NCBI RefSeq assembly: GCF_001811505.1
Contig: NZ_KV804942.1
Span: 42,962 to 106,961 of the forward strand
From: Streptococcus sp. HMSC034E03
Lineage (GTDB): Bacteria; Bacillota; Bacilli; Lactobacillales; Streptococcaceae
Direction of reading: 5' to 3'
Length of the DNA: 64,000 nt
Both the position numbers and the translations under genes were made by a program. Every line of letters starts with the position of its first letter. Within the stretch, counting starts at the first letter, position 1. This document shows positions 1 to 8,959 of the stretch, piece after piece. The notes beneath the pieces are model-generated. The model saw only the letters and a list, made by a program, of their open reading frames with translations. It was not told where the DNA came from and did not search any database.

Positions 1-127
1 TTTCAGCAGCCTTATGAAGCGCTTTGTCAATTTTATCCACATCAAAAATGACGCGTCTACCGTCGCGTTTTTCAACGAATAAGGTGGGAACGGTTGCAAG
101 CTTTTCTTCTAATACAATCATATCCAT
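1..127 (-). CDS. nrdD: Anaerobic ribonucleoside-triphosphate reductase, N-terminus (partial)
   Basis: Only the first 42 codons are present; the gene runs off the left edge. Read on the minus strand it gives MDMIVLEEKLATVPTLF then VEKRDGRRVIFDVDKIDKAL, the start of an ATP-cone allosteric domain as found at the N-terminus of class III reductases, which make dNTPs without oxygen. The start is either ATG at 127 or ATG at 121; AAAAGAG just upstream suits the second slightly better. A promoter and two NrdR-box-like repeats lie directly upstream. Identity rests on similarity to the remembered streptococcal NrdD N-terminus; the catalytic part is outside the window. Confidence 0.8.
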   Translation of the reverse strand, partial: MDMIVLEEKLATVPTLFVEKRDGRRVIFDVDKIDKALHKAAE

Positions 128-166
128 GCTCTTTTCTAAAATATTATTGAATAGTTTATATTCAGT

Positions 167-194
167 ATTATACCACTCTAAAAATAAAAATCAA
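167..194 (-). promoter_or_regulatory. Promoter of nrdD
   Basis: On the minus strand TTGATT (189-194) and TATAAT (167-172) are separated by 16 bases, about 40 bases before the nrdD start. The -35 box lies inside the 18-bp repeat at 186-203, so anything binding that repeat would compete with RNA polymerase. Confidence 0.6.
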
Positions 195-248
195 TATCTT
201 GTGTTAAAAATCATAAAATTTTTAAAATTCCACAAGATATTGATTTTT
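186..248. promoter_or_regulatory. 18-bp inverted repeat: candidate NrdR-box pair and/or terminator
   Basis: An 18-bp perfect inverted repeat has arms at 186-203 and 231-248; the core reads CACAAGATATTGATTTTT. Each arm resembles the NrdR box (ACACWATATMTWGTGT; the site in 186-203 agrees at about 13 of 16 positions by eye). One arm covers the nrdD -35 box. NrdR represses ribonucleotide reductase genes in many bacteria. The same repeat followed by a T-run could also form a terminator for the membrane-protein gene ending at 251. Both roles are possible together. Confidence 0.5.
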
Positions 249-250
249 TG

Positions 251-1804
251 TTATTTTAATTTGTAAAGTTTAAAGTCTTTGAATTCACTTTGAACTGGTT
301 GATAACTTTCTGCCAGAAGCTGTTCCACTTCCGTCCAGAGAGCTGTTTTGGTATTGACCACAATCACTTTAGGCTGGTTATCACGTAAATCATTGACAAG
401 TTTAGTACGATTTTCAGATAAAGCTGTATGTAATTTCGGTGTTAGTAACGGACTAGCTGCTAATCGTTCGCTAGCCTGATAAACACTAGCCGAATCATCC
501 CACACATAAATGCGGTCTGTTGCTTGCGTTTGCCCCTTGACAATAGTTTCGATACGAGCGCGTTCTTGATATTGTTCTGGGTGAAAGACATAGCGCGCTA
601 CTAAAGGGGCCAAGAATAGGTAAACAAGGGCCAAGATAGGCAGGTAAGCATTGCCTTTGAGGAAAATTGCCCATACTGAAGGAGCTTCGCTATATCTTCT
701 ACGACGACTCACTCCCTCTGCATCATTGGCACGAATTCGAGTCAACAACAAAATGGACATGAAAGGAAGCAACTCAGCTAGACGACTTCCATGGATCGGT
801 TCAGTAGAGAAAATTTCCAAGCCTAGTGATAGTACAAGAGCAAGCGCAGCAAATATCGATAAGACATATTGCTTGCTTGGTTTAGACTGGAAAAAGCCTG
901 CAAACACCAGGGTCAATCCTCCAAGACCGATTGCCAATAATCCATAAAAGAGGAGATTATCTAGCAGACCAGGGTTGGACATAAAATTCAAACTATCAAT
1001 TGGATAGAGAATTTGACTAATAGCACTCCCAAAACTCCCATTATAAGCCGTATAGTAACCGATTGGATAAAAGAAGAGTGAAAATCCTAGACCAACCGCA
1101 AGAAATTGATAAAAGCCGCGAGCCCAGTAACCACGCCCAATATTAAAGGCTAACAAAGCAAAGAATAAGACCAGAGCATATAAAGTTGTGACTAGAGGGG
1201 CGAAGAAAAATGCTAGAGCCAAACTCATCCCGATACGCAAGAAACCTTTGTCATGATTAGATTTTGCAAAATAGGTTGTGACTAAGTTTAGGGCGTAGAA
1301 TAAGAATGGAAGGGCAAGAATTGTGGCATAGCCACCACCAAAGCTAAGACCTCCAGCAAGAAGGTAAAAAATCGTCAACACTTGTCGCGACTGCTCGTCC
1401 TCTTTCGTCAAGTCATAGGTTGAACGAAAAAGAAAAATTCCAGCGCCCACTAAAGCAAGCCAATTAAAGGCTGCAAATAAAAGGCTACCTTTAGCTAGAT
1501 ACTGTAGAAAATAATAGAGGAGACCACTCGTTCCAAAATAGTCTGTGTAGATTTCTCCTCCTTGGTGCATTGCCCATCCAATATAGAAATCCTGAGCCTG
1601 CTCTGGACTGGTCAATCCTAGCACCAAAGGAAGAACTACAGATACAAGTACCGCTAAAGTGCTCCAAATTAAGATTTTAAACAATGGTAAGCGAGCAGAT
1701 TGTCGTGTTTCAAACTCTTCTCGCTCCTCTCCCCCAGCTGAATTTTCTTGATTTCCAGTCCAAGTTGGAGTTGGTTCGTCTTCTAATCTACCATATACGT
1801 TCAT
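251..1804 (-). CDS. Polytopic membrane protein, GT-C glycosyltransferase-like
   Basis: A 517-residue protein with a charged cytoplasmic N-terminus of about 40 residues, roughly ten or eleven hydrophobic segments between residues 42 and 400, and a soluble C-terminal domain of about 115 residues. The segment QDFYIGWAMHQGGEIYTDYF after the first membrane helix resembles the first extracellular loop of GT-C fold (family 39 type) glycosyltransferases, and the soluble tail containing RIYVWDDSASVYQASERLA also fits that architecture. No catalytic acidic pair could be assigned with certainty. AGGAGAGAATGA precedes the ATG. It ends just before the inverted repeat upstream of nrdD. Function unassigned; a role in cell-surface polymer assembly is inference only. 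Confidence 0.6.
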   Translation of the reverse strand: MNVYGRLEDEPTPTWTGNQENSAGGEEREEFETRQSARLPLFKILIWSTLAVLVSVVLPLVLGLTSPEQAQDFYIGWAMHQGGEIYTDYFGTSGLLYYFLQYLAKGSLLFAAFNWLALVGAGIFLFRSTYDLTKEDEQSRQVLTIFYLLAGGLSFGGGYATILALPFLFYALNLVTTYFAKSNHDKGFLRIGMSLALAFFFAPLVTTLYALVLFFALLAFNIGRGYWARGFYQFLAVGLGFSLFFYPIGYYTAYNGSFGSAISQILYPIDSLNFMSNPGLLDNLLFYGLLAIGLGGLTLVFAGFFQSKPSKQYVLSIFAALALVLSLGLEIFSTEPIHGSRLAELLPFMSILLLTRIRANDAEGVSRRRRYSEAPSVWAIFLKGNAYLPILALVYLFLAPLVARYVFHPEQYQERARIETIVKGQTQATDRIYVWDDSASVYQASERLAASPLLTPKLHTALSENRTKLVNDLRDNQPKVIVVNTKTALWTEVEQLLAESYQPVQSEFKDFKLYKLK

Positions 1805-1848
1805 TCATTCTCTCCTAGATTTTGATTTGTTCTAGTATATCAAAAAGT

Positions 1849-1983
1849 CTAGTTCTTGTCAGCCTGCTGAGGACATTTGTTCAGCTTTTTATAGAGACTA
1901 GCGAAGCGTTCAATCTCATAAAAACGGTGATAAGACGCCTTTTTATAGGCTTCTAAAAAAATTTTTTCTTTTACTGTTATCAT
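1849..1983 (-). CDS. Small basic protein, 44 aa, unknown
   Basis: The start is ATG at 1983 because AAAGGAG stands seven bases upstream; a longer frame reaching 2031 has no ribosome site. The peptide begins MITVKEKIFLEAYKKASY and is rich in Lys and Tyr, soluble and largely helical in appearance, with one Cys near the end. It sits between mnmG and the membrane-protein gene on the same strand, behind the mnmG terminator, so it may be separately transcribed. No family recognised. Confidence 0.5.
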   Translation of the reverse strand: MITVKEKIFLEAYKKASYHRFYEIERFASLYKKLNKCPQQADKN

Positions 1984-2030
1984 CTCTTCTCCTTTTCTCT
2001 TTATTCGAAAAAAAGAGAAGCAATCTATCA

Positions 2031-2065
2031 AAAAAACTGAATCCCCAAAGAGAATTCAGTTTTTT
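2031..2065 (-). terminator. Terminator downstream of mnmG
   Basis: A 12-bp perfect stem, AAAAAACTGAAT (2031-2042) and ATTCAGTTTTTT (2054-2065), with an 11-base loop and flanking T-runs on either strand, immediately after the mnmG stop. Confidence 0.85.
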
Positions 2066-2070
2066 TAAAA

Positions 2071-3987
2071 TTAGTCAGCTTTCTTTTCTAAATTTTTTGA
2101 AATACTACGATTTTTACCTTCCAGATACACCATCAAAATAGAAATGTCTGCTGGATTTACTCCCGAAATACGGCTGGCTTGGCCTATGGTTTCTGGATTG
2201 ATGAGTTTGAACTTCTGGCGGGCTTCGGTTGCGATAGAGTCAATGTCATCCCAGTCGATGTTGGCTGGAATGCGTTTTTCTTCCATGCGTTTCATCTTGG
2301 CAACCTGATCCATGGCTTTTGAGATATAGCCTTCGTACTTGATTTCTGTTTCAATCAACTCGATAATCTTGTCATCCAAGTCCTCTGCAGCTGGTCCGAT
2401 GAAGGCTACCACATCTTGGTAAGAAACTTCTGGACGGCGAAGGAATTCCTTGGCTGTCACTGCATCGGTCAACGGTTTAAAGCCCATCTCCTCAACCTTG
2501 ACATTGGTTTCCTTGACTGGCTTGAGTTTGATGCTGTCTAGGCGCTTCATCTCATTATCAAATTGATTTTTCTTGATTTCAAAACGAGCCCAGCGTTCAT
2601 CATCCACAAGGCCAATCTCGCGTCCCATCTCTGTCAAACGCATATCAGCATTGTCATGACGGAGAATGAGTCGGTATTCTGCACGACTGGTTAACAGACG
2701 GTAAGGTTCAATGGTTCCCTTGGTCACCAAGTCATCAATCATCACCCCGATATAACCATCACTGCGCTTCAAAATCAATTCAGGCTTATCTTGGATTTTC
2801 AGAGCCGCATTGATACCAGCGATAATCCCTTGGCCTGCTGCCTCTTCGTAACCAGATGTACCATTTGTCTGACCAGCTGTGAAAAGTCCTGAGATTTTCT
2901 TGGTTTCCAGAGTCGCACGCAACTGATGCGGCAAGACCATGTCGTACTCGATAGCATAACCAGTTCGCATCATCTCTGCATTTTCCAAACCTTTGATAGA
3001 ATGAACCAGATCACGCTGGACATCCTCAGGAAGGCTAGTTGAAAGTCCCTGGACATAAACTTCCTCTGTGTTTCGTCCTTCTGGCTCAAGGAAAAGCTGG
3101 TGACGTTCCTTGTCTGCAAAACGCACAATCTTGTCCTCAATCGACGGACAGTAACGAGGCCCTACTCCCTTGACCACACCTGTAAACATAGGCGCACGGT
3201 GGAGGTTGTTTTGGATAATCTCATGACTGGTTCCATTGGTATAGGTCAACCAGCATGGCACTTGGTCCTTGACATAGTCCTCATCACGTGAAGTGTAAGA
3301 GAAGTGATTTGGTGTTTCATCTCCTGGCTGAATCTCTGTCACATCATAGTTGATAGAGGAAGCCTTGACACGTGGAGGGGTTCCTGTCTTGAAACGACCG
3401 ATTTCGAGTCCCAATTCCTTGAGGTTATCAGCTAGGTTAATAGAAGCCAGACTGTGGTTTGGACCTGATGAATACTTAAGATCTCCGATGATGATTTCCC
3501 CACGGAGAGCAGTTCCTGTGGTCACGATAACAGCCTTGGCAGCATACTCTTGATGGGTAGCTGTACGAACACCGACAACCTTGCCATCTTCCACCAAAAT
3601 CTCATCAATCATGGTCTGACGAAGGGTTAGATTTTCTTGATTTTCAACCGTCTTACGCATTTCCTTAGAGTAAAGTTCCTTATCAGCCTGCGCACGAAGG
3701 GCACGAACCGCTGGCCCCTTCCCAGTGTTGAGCATCTTCATCTGGATGTAAGTCTTGTCAATGGTCTTGGCCATTTCGCCACCGAGGGCATCTACTTCAC
3801 GCACTACAATCCCCTTGGCAGAGCCACCGATAGATGGATTACAAGGCATGAAAGCCAGCATTTCAATGTTAATAGTCGCAAGTAAGACCTTACAACCCAT
3901 ACGGCTAGCAGCTAGAGAGGCTTCTACTCCCGCATGCCCCGCACCGATTACAATGATATCGTATTCTTCAGTAAAATTATAAGTCAT
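2071..3987 (-). CDS. mnmG: tRNA uridine-5-carboxymethylaminomethyl modification enzyme MnmG (GidA)
   Basis: A full-length 638-residue FAD enzyme that, with MnmE, installs the carboxymethylaminomethyl group on U34 of tRNAs reading NNA/NNG codons. The N-terminus has the dinucleotide-binding motif [11 protein letters not shown] (residues about 13-23), followed by the family signature [13 protein letters not shown] and [12 protein letters not shown]. The C-terminal helical domain that contacts MnmE contains RPEVSY. Length is normal for Firmicutes. The upstream Nudix gene overlaps its start by 11 nt, so the two are translationally coupled; mnmA, acting on the same nucleotide, lies upstream on the same strand. 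Confidence 0.97.
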   Translation of the reverse strand: MTYNFTEEYDIIVIGAGHAGVEASLAASRMGCKVLLATINIEMLAFMPCNPSIGGSAKGIVVREVDALGGEMAKTIDKTYIQMKMLNTGKGPAVRALRAQADKELYSKEMRKTVENQENLTLRQTMIDEILVEDGKVVGVRTATHQEYAAKAVIVTTGTALRGEIIIGDLKYSSGPNHSLASINLADNLKELGLEIGRFKTGTPPRVKASSINYDVTEIQPGDETPNHFSYTSRDEDYVKDQVPCWLTYTNGTSHEIIQNNLHRAPMFTGVVKGVGPRYCPSIEDKIVRFADKERHQLFLEPEGRNTEEVYVQGLSTSLPEDVQRDLVHSIKGLENAEMMRTGYAIEYDMVLPHQLRATLETKKISGLFTAGQTNGTSGYEEAAGQGIIAGINAALKIQDKPELILKRSDGYIGVMIDDLVTKGTIEPYRLLTSRAEYRLILRHDNADMRLTEMGREIGLVDDERWARFEIKKNQFDNEMKRLDSIKLKPVKETNVKVEEMGFKPLTDAVTAKEFLRRPEVSYQDVVAFIGPAAEDLDDKIIELIETEIKYEGYISKAMDQVAKMKRMEEKRIPANIDWDDIDSIATEARQKFKLINPETIGQASRISGVNPADISILMVYLEGKNRSISKNLEKKAD

Positions 3988-4408
3988 TTCTTAACCTTTC
4001 AAAAATTTCTCGTAAATAAGGAACTATCTTCTCCTCCTCTAGAGCTTGATCCATAGTAACCCATTTAAAGTGTGTATGCTCTTCAGGATCTAATCTGATA
4101 ATTGGCTTCTCCCCAACCCACTCTACTTTATAAACTAAGCGAGTAAAGACAGTATCCTTAGAGGTATCCAGTTGACTATCTTCGTGAAGAAGTTTGAGCG
4201 AACTGCTGTCTAGCCTAACTCCTGCTTCTTCAATACATTCTCTAAGAGCTCCATCTCGCGGAAGTTCACCCTTTTCAACCCCACCACCAGGAATATCCCA
4301 GTAAGTCGGATAAACGTTGGGTTGTCCTCTTTTAATTTCCGAACGCTGAATGAGTAAATAATCACCACCACTATGAACAAGTACATGGGCAATAAGCTTA
4401 ACCATCAT
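3977..4408 (-). CDS. Nudix hydrolase
   Basis: A 143-residue protein with the complete Nudix box [20 protein letters not shown] (pattern GX5EX7REUXEEXGU, Glu ligands of the metal retained), which cleaves nucleoside diphosphates linked to another moiety. Two start codons, ATGATG, follow GGAGAGAAA. It overlaps the first codons of mnmG and is preceded after only eight bases by another Nudix gene. Substrate cannot be told from sequence; MutT-type 8-oxo-dGTP cleaning is only one option. Confidence 0.88.
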   Translation of the reverse strand: MMVKLIAHVLVHSGGDYLLIQRSEIKRGQPNVYPTYWDIPGGGVEKGELPRDGALRECIEEAGVRLDSSSLKLLHEDSQLDTSKDTVFTRLVYKVEWVGEKPIIRLDPEEHTHFKWVTMDQALEEEKIVPYLREIFERLRNDL

Positions 4409-4416
4409 TTTCTCTC

Positions 4417-4872
4417 CTATTCGTTAAGATGGATGTGTCGTAATTGTCCGTCCCAATTTGGCAGGCCTGTTTTTAAAAAGGCTGGAACTAGTTGGATATT
4501 CTGGAGCTGGTCCAAATCAATCCATTCACAGGGCTGCCTTTTCTCATCTTCCTGCATGGTCAATGGGGCCTCCTCAAGCAAGTCTACCAAATAATGAAAC
4601 TCGATGTTGTGATAGAAAACACCGTCCTGTTCAAAACGATTTTCAACCACGAAAGCTAGTTGCCCAACTTGAGCTTTGACACCCAGTTCTTCCCTCACTT
4701 CACGGACTACCGCATCTTCCGTGCTTTCATTAACTTGAATCGCACCGCCAATTGTGTAATACTTTCCCTTATTTTTGGTAACTAGGAGCTTGCAATTTTG
4801 GACAATCAAAGCTGTCGCCCGAACGCCAAAAACCGTATTTCCTACTTTTGTCCGAAAGTCTTGCTGAGTCAT
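4417..4872 (-). CDS. Nudix hydrolase (second copy, NUDIX domain, unlike the first)
   Basis: 151 residues from ATG at 4872, chosen because GGGAAAGGA stands just upstream; the frame is open further back to 4899 without a ribosome site. The Nudix box is GAIQVNESTEDAVVREVREE followed by LG. The N-terminal strand VFGVRATALIVQN and the loop before the box resemble the group that hydrolyses NDP-X compounds in streptococci. Only eight bases separate it from the next Nudix gene, so the two are co-transcribed, and both feed into mnmG. The low similarity outside the box argues against recent duplication. Confidence 0.86.
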   Translation of the reverse strand: MTQQDFRTKVGNTVFGVRATALIVQNCKLLVTKNKGKYYTIGGAIQVNESTEDAVVREVREELGVKAQVGQLAFVVENRFEQDGVFYHNIEFHYLVDLLEEAPLTMQEDEKRQPCEWIDLDQLQNIQLVPAFLKTGLPNWDGQLRHIHLNE

Positions 4873-5021
4873 TTTTGTCCTTTCCCTTAAACGACACAAA
4901 AACAGTCAAAACTCCAAAGAAGTGCAGGACAAAAAAGCCTGCAACATCCATGAGCTTTGACCATCATTTCTATTGCTTTTATTATTGTAGCAAATTGAGA
5001 AAATTTGTCAATCTAAATGTA

Positions 5022-5408
5022 CTATGATTGGCGAATTGCTTCAAAAGCTCCTTTGTCAATCTCAACTGGGTCAGAGAAGGCATCTAGAACAATCCCTCTC
5101 ACAGGAAAACTCTCCATCCCTTCCGCAGCAAACAAACAGTCCGTAAGAGGTAACTGCAACCAAGAAAATTGGGCATAATAGTCCTTGAGGATGTCCTGAA
5201 TTTCTAAGAAGCAAGGATAAAAGTAGTCATCTCCCTTTTGCAGAATATCCGGCTTTAGGCGAGCACCTTCTTGTCCGTCACTCCCATCCATCAGAGAAGG
5301 ATTGAAGGGAACCCAGACTTTAGCTTGCTTCAATTCCTTAAACAAGGCCTCTATCGATTCTGTCGTTTTCTCCCTCAAATACTCTTTCTTATAGTCAGAG
5401 AGAGTCAT
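5022..5408 (-). CDS. SseB-like N-terminal domain protein, 128 aa
   Basis: The protein contains the pattern KQAKVWVPFNPS followed by a Lys-Pro-Asp-Ile stretch, GDDYFYPCFLEIQD, and a C-terminal FPVRGIVLDAFSDPVEID, which resembles the SseB N-terminal fold (small Firmicute proteins of unknown role). No signal peptide or membrane segment. It lies between mnmA upstream and the Nudix genes downstream on the same strand. The family call is from pattern memory only; the molecular function is unknown. Confidence 0.55.
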   Translation of the reverse strand: MTLSDYKKEYLREKTTESIEALFKELKQAKVWVPFNPSLMDGSDGQEGARLKPDILQKGDDYFYPCFLEIQDILKDYYAQFSWLQLPLTDCLFAAEGMESFPVRGIVLDAFSDPVEIDKGAFEAIRQS

Positions 5409-5474
5409 TGACTTCTCTTTTTTAGCCGTTTTTTTCTAAAAAAACTGAAACATTCTCATTCCTCTTAGAAACTC

Positions 5475-6674
<1,200 letters not shown>

Positions 6675-6830
6675 TCATTATAACATGCTTAGATAGAGAA
6701 GACAAGGAAGAGGCTGATAATCTACCAAGCTCTTCTGTCAATACATGAAAATCAGGATACAAAAGAAATCAATTCATTCCTAAATCTCTATTCTCTTTAA
6801 AAACTTATTTTTAAAATCAACTAAAAATGA

Positions 6831-6836
6831 TATACT
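6831..6836 (+). promoter_or_regulatory. Possible -10 box for the 6.9-kb gene
   Basis: TATACT lies a few bases before TAAGGAGG and the short leader ORF. No convincing -35 was found at normal spacing. Confidence 0.35.
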
Positions 6837-6852
6837 TTAATAAGGAGGAATG

Positions 6853-6890
6853 CGCACATGATTCCATATATACACCATCATCCATGTGCG
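6853..6890 (+). promoter_or_regulatory. Hairpin spanning a short leader ORF
   Basis: CGCACATG (6853-6860) pairs with CATGTGCG (6883-6890). AAGGAGG at 6842-6848 serves an 11-codon ORF at 6858-6893 (MIPYIHHHPCA). Its ATG lies in the left arm; the first candidate start of the downstream gene (GTG 6886) lies in the right arm. Confidence 0.45.
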
Positions 6891-7704
6891 TAGGACTAAT
6901 GTGAACAACTACAAAGATATTCTAAAATCAAAAAATACTATTTTTATTATTACACTTATTGCAGGTATTGGACTTTTGACAGGCTTAGTCCTCCATCAAG
7001 AAAAAATCCAAGCAGAGAGAGGGAACGTTGCTCTCATCAAACAACAAAGAAATCAACAAGATGTCGAACAAGTAAAATACGCCATTAAAGACTTCAATAT
7101 TGATTCTGAAACCATTATAGAAGATTGGAAAAAAATCCAAGAATTGAAACCAACTACTGATGAAGGCAAAAAGACCTTAGAAGACTTTCTTACTTCTACT
7201 GCCAAGAAAGTCACAAATCATTATAGTGAAAAAGCTTTGAAATTAGATATAAAGGATTCTGATAGCCAGTTTCAAGATAAACAAACACTTGAGACAGCCA
7301 TCACTTCCTTGCAAAAAATAATAGACATCATTAAAAACATTAATGCTGCCAGCGACCAAGTTGCTCTTGAAGAAAAGATAAAACCAATTCAAGAACTAAT
7401 CTCTAAATTCCAAAAACAAGTTGAAGTCTTGACCAAAAAAGAAGAAGAAAAAACTACCCAAACAGAAACGACTACTAGAGATGCCGGACTAGAAGCCAGC
7501 CGTTCAGAAGATAGTAGCTATATTCAAAGCTATCCAGAAACAAATGGAAGCATATCTAATTCCCAAGCACCTGCAACGGACCAATACTCAACTGATAGTG
7601 CTAACAGTGGAGGAGATAATGGCGCTAATACCGGAGGTCAAACTGCTGATTCTTCAGGTTCTCAATCAGAGTCTAATAACGATACAACCAGTTCGTCTAA
7701 CTAA
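6886..7704 (+). CDS. N-terminally anchored extracellular coiled-coil protein with Ser/Asn/Thr-rich tail
   Basis: 272 residues with a single membrane helix near residues 19-37 (IFIITLIAGIGLLTGLVL) after a Lys/Asn-rich cytoplasmic start. It is followed by a charged helical region with coiled-coil character to about residue 185, then a low-complexity tail of Ser, Thr, Asn, Gly and Gln. No LPXTG or choline-binding repeat is seen. The start is uncertain: GTG at 6886 overlaps the stop of a short upstream ORF that owns the strong ribosome site, and GTG at 6901 is an alternative; coupled translation is likely. It occupies the place where pneumococci carry pspA next to mnmA (from memory). Function unknown. 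Confidence 0.6.
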   Translation: MRRTNVNNYKDILKSKNTIFIITLIAGIGLLTGLVLHQEKIQAERGNVALIKQQRNQQDVEQVKYAIKDFNIDSETIIEDWKKIQELKPTTDEGKKTLEDFLTSTAKKVTNHYSEKALKLDIKDSDSQFQDKQTLETAITSLQKIIDIIKNINAASDQVALEEKIKPIQELISKFQKQVEVLTKKEEEKTTQTETTTRDAGLEASRSEDSSYIQSYPETNGSISNSQAPATDQYSTDSANSGGDNGANTGGQTADSSGSQSESNNDTTSSSN

Positions 7705-7772
7705 TAATCTAGATGGCGAAGTCCCATAAACTTGTAAGCCCTCAACACCAATGTTTATAATTGTAAACACAC

Positions 7773-7798
7773 AAAAAGAGCCTTAAACGGCTCTTTTT
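7773..7798 (+). terminator. Terminator after the coiled-coil gene
   Basis: AAAAAGAGCC (7773-7782) and GGCTCTTTTT (7789-7798) form a 10-bp perfect stem with a six-base loop and a T-run. Confidence 0.9.
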
Positions 7799-7868
7799 TA
7801 GGGCTCTATGATATTTGTAGTAGGTAAATTCCCTATAGATATTATGGAGCCAATTATTGATAAAGACT

Positions 7869-8084
7869 TTAGTCATCTTCGTCTCTATAAAAATATTTTC
7901 TATACACCCTTGATAATACCAAAATTAATGCCAATATCATACCAAGAGCCATAATAATAGAATTTATTGGATTTATTTCAGTATGTCCAATCACTAGTCC
8001 AATTATTGGACTAATAGACATGCTTAGATATAATAAAAATAACAAAAAATGACCTTCACCAATTCCTGCAAAAAAATGTTTCAT
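7869..8084 (-). CDS. Small membrane protein, 71 aa
   Basis: Two hydrophobic segments (about residues 13-34 and 42-60) and a charged tail RKYFYRDEDD. Its ATG overlaps the stop of the preceding 42-residue ORF in an ATGA arrangement, so the two are translationally coupled. Last gene of a minus-strand cluster beginning near 8830 opposite an Rgg-type regulator. No family recognised; the tiny size and location suggest peptide secretion, immunity or membrane sensing, which is inference. Confidence 0.55.
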   Translation of the reverse strand: MKHFFAGIGEGHFLLFLLYLSMSISPIIGLVIGHTEINPINSIIMALGMILALILVLSRVYRKYFYRDEDD

Positions 8085-8209
8085 TTTAAATATCCCAATT
8101 TTACCTTTCGTTTTAATAATCCACTAGCAAATCTATTGACTTCTCTTTTTTTGAAAAATCTTGATAGCAAATTTACTCCACTTAAAGCCACTAAAATTTC
8201 AACCGTCAT
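8081..8209 (-). CDS. Small basic protein, 42 aa
   Basis: Begins MTVEILVALSGVNLLSRFFK and ends with KRKVKLGYLK. GGAGAAATT precedes the ATG at 8209. It has a short hydrophobic or amphipathic N-terminal half and a strongly basic second half, the general look of a bacteriocin-like or membrane-active peptide, but no GG leader. The stop overlaps the next start (ATGA). Too short for most automatic gene finders. Function unknown. Confidence 0.5.
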   Translation of the reverse strand: MTVEILVALSGVNLLSRFFKKREVNRFASGLLKRKVKLGYLK

Positions 8210-8257
8210 AATTTCTCCAAGCGAAAAATGCAAACTGACAAAGTTCCTGCTAAAATA

Positions 8258-8494
8258 CTATCCTCCCATCAAATAGAGTGTCAGCAAAAATAAAACAACC
8301 GAAATTGGCAGAAAAGCAGCACGATTTGTTTTACAAAAAATAGCATAACAAAGACTACCTATCGAAAACGTCATAATAACTTCAATAGTTATCTTTAGAG
8401 CAGGGTAATATATATTTTTAATAAAAAGAATTAAAAGGATAAAAAATACCAATGAACAAAGAACGGATTTGATATAAAATTTTAAATGAATCAT
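8258..8494 (-). CDS. Small membrane protein, 78 aa
   Basis: Predominantly hydrophobic, three probable membrane helices (about residues 8-26, 33-52 and 60-75). The ribosome site before ATG 8494 is weak and A/T rich, so the start is tentative. The stop lies 48 bases before the 42-residue gene. Together with its neighbours it forms a compact minus-strand cluster of unknown function. Confidence 0.5.
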   Translation of the reverse strand: MIHLKFYIKSVLCSLVFFILLILFIKNIYYPALKITIEVIMTFSIGSLCYAIFCKTNRAAFLPISVVLFLLTLYLMGG

Positions 8495-8716
8495 AATTTA
8501 TTTTTTAGATTCTACCTACTATAGATAAAATCACCTTTCTTATTTTCTTCTCATGATATTCACTTTAATTTCTATGAATATAAATATGGTAAATTACAAA
8601 TCAGAGTTCCAACTAAAAGAAATTGATGAAATAAGCAAATCTTACAGCAAATTAAATTTATCCAGAAGCTCTCATGTAATGATTTTAAATCCTAATGAAT
8701 CTAATCAATGCAGATT

Positions 8717-8830
8717 TTATTTTGACAGTAGTTCTATAACAACTCTAAATAACACTGGGGTTGCTAGAATCAAAATAACCCCTGCCACAAAGACAATGAT
8801 TACCCGAAATAGATCTTTATTTTTACGCAT
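8717..8830 (-). CDS. Hydrophobic 37-aa peptide divergent from Rgg regulator
   Basis: A short ORF with a strong GGAGG nine bases before ATG 8830. It starts MRKNKDLFRV, continues with a hydrophobic core VIIVFVAGVILILA and ends VIELLSK. The architecture (basic start, one hydrophobic segment, short polar end) is that of a membrane peptide or a long SHP-type pheromone precursor. It starts 130 bases from the divergent regulator, the geometry seen for several rgg-shp pairs, but it is longer than known SHPs and lacks an evident Gly-Gly end. Pheromone, toxin and bacteriocin are all possible. Confidence 0.5.
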   Translation of the reverse strand: MRKNKDLFRVIIVFVAGVILILATPVLFRVVIELLSK

Positions 8831-8959
8831 TGAAACAACCTCCAATCTATTATTTTCTAGCTACATGATACCTCTTATTTACTTTCTATATTCTTATGAT
8901 ACAATATATTTAATAGAATTCTATTTACTGTTAACTTTTTTCACGAAAAGGAGGAAATC

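Noticed and set aside
24..266. Plus-strand ORF of 80 codons over the nrdD start
   Set aside because: It is antisense to nrdD codons and runs through the inverted repeat; no ribosome site.
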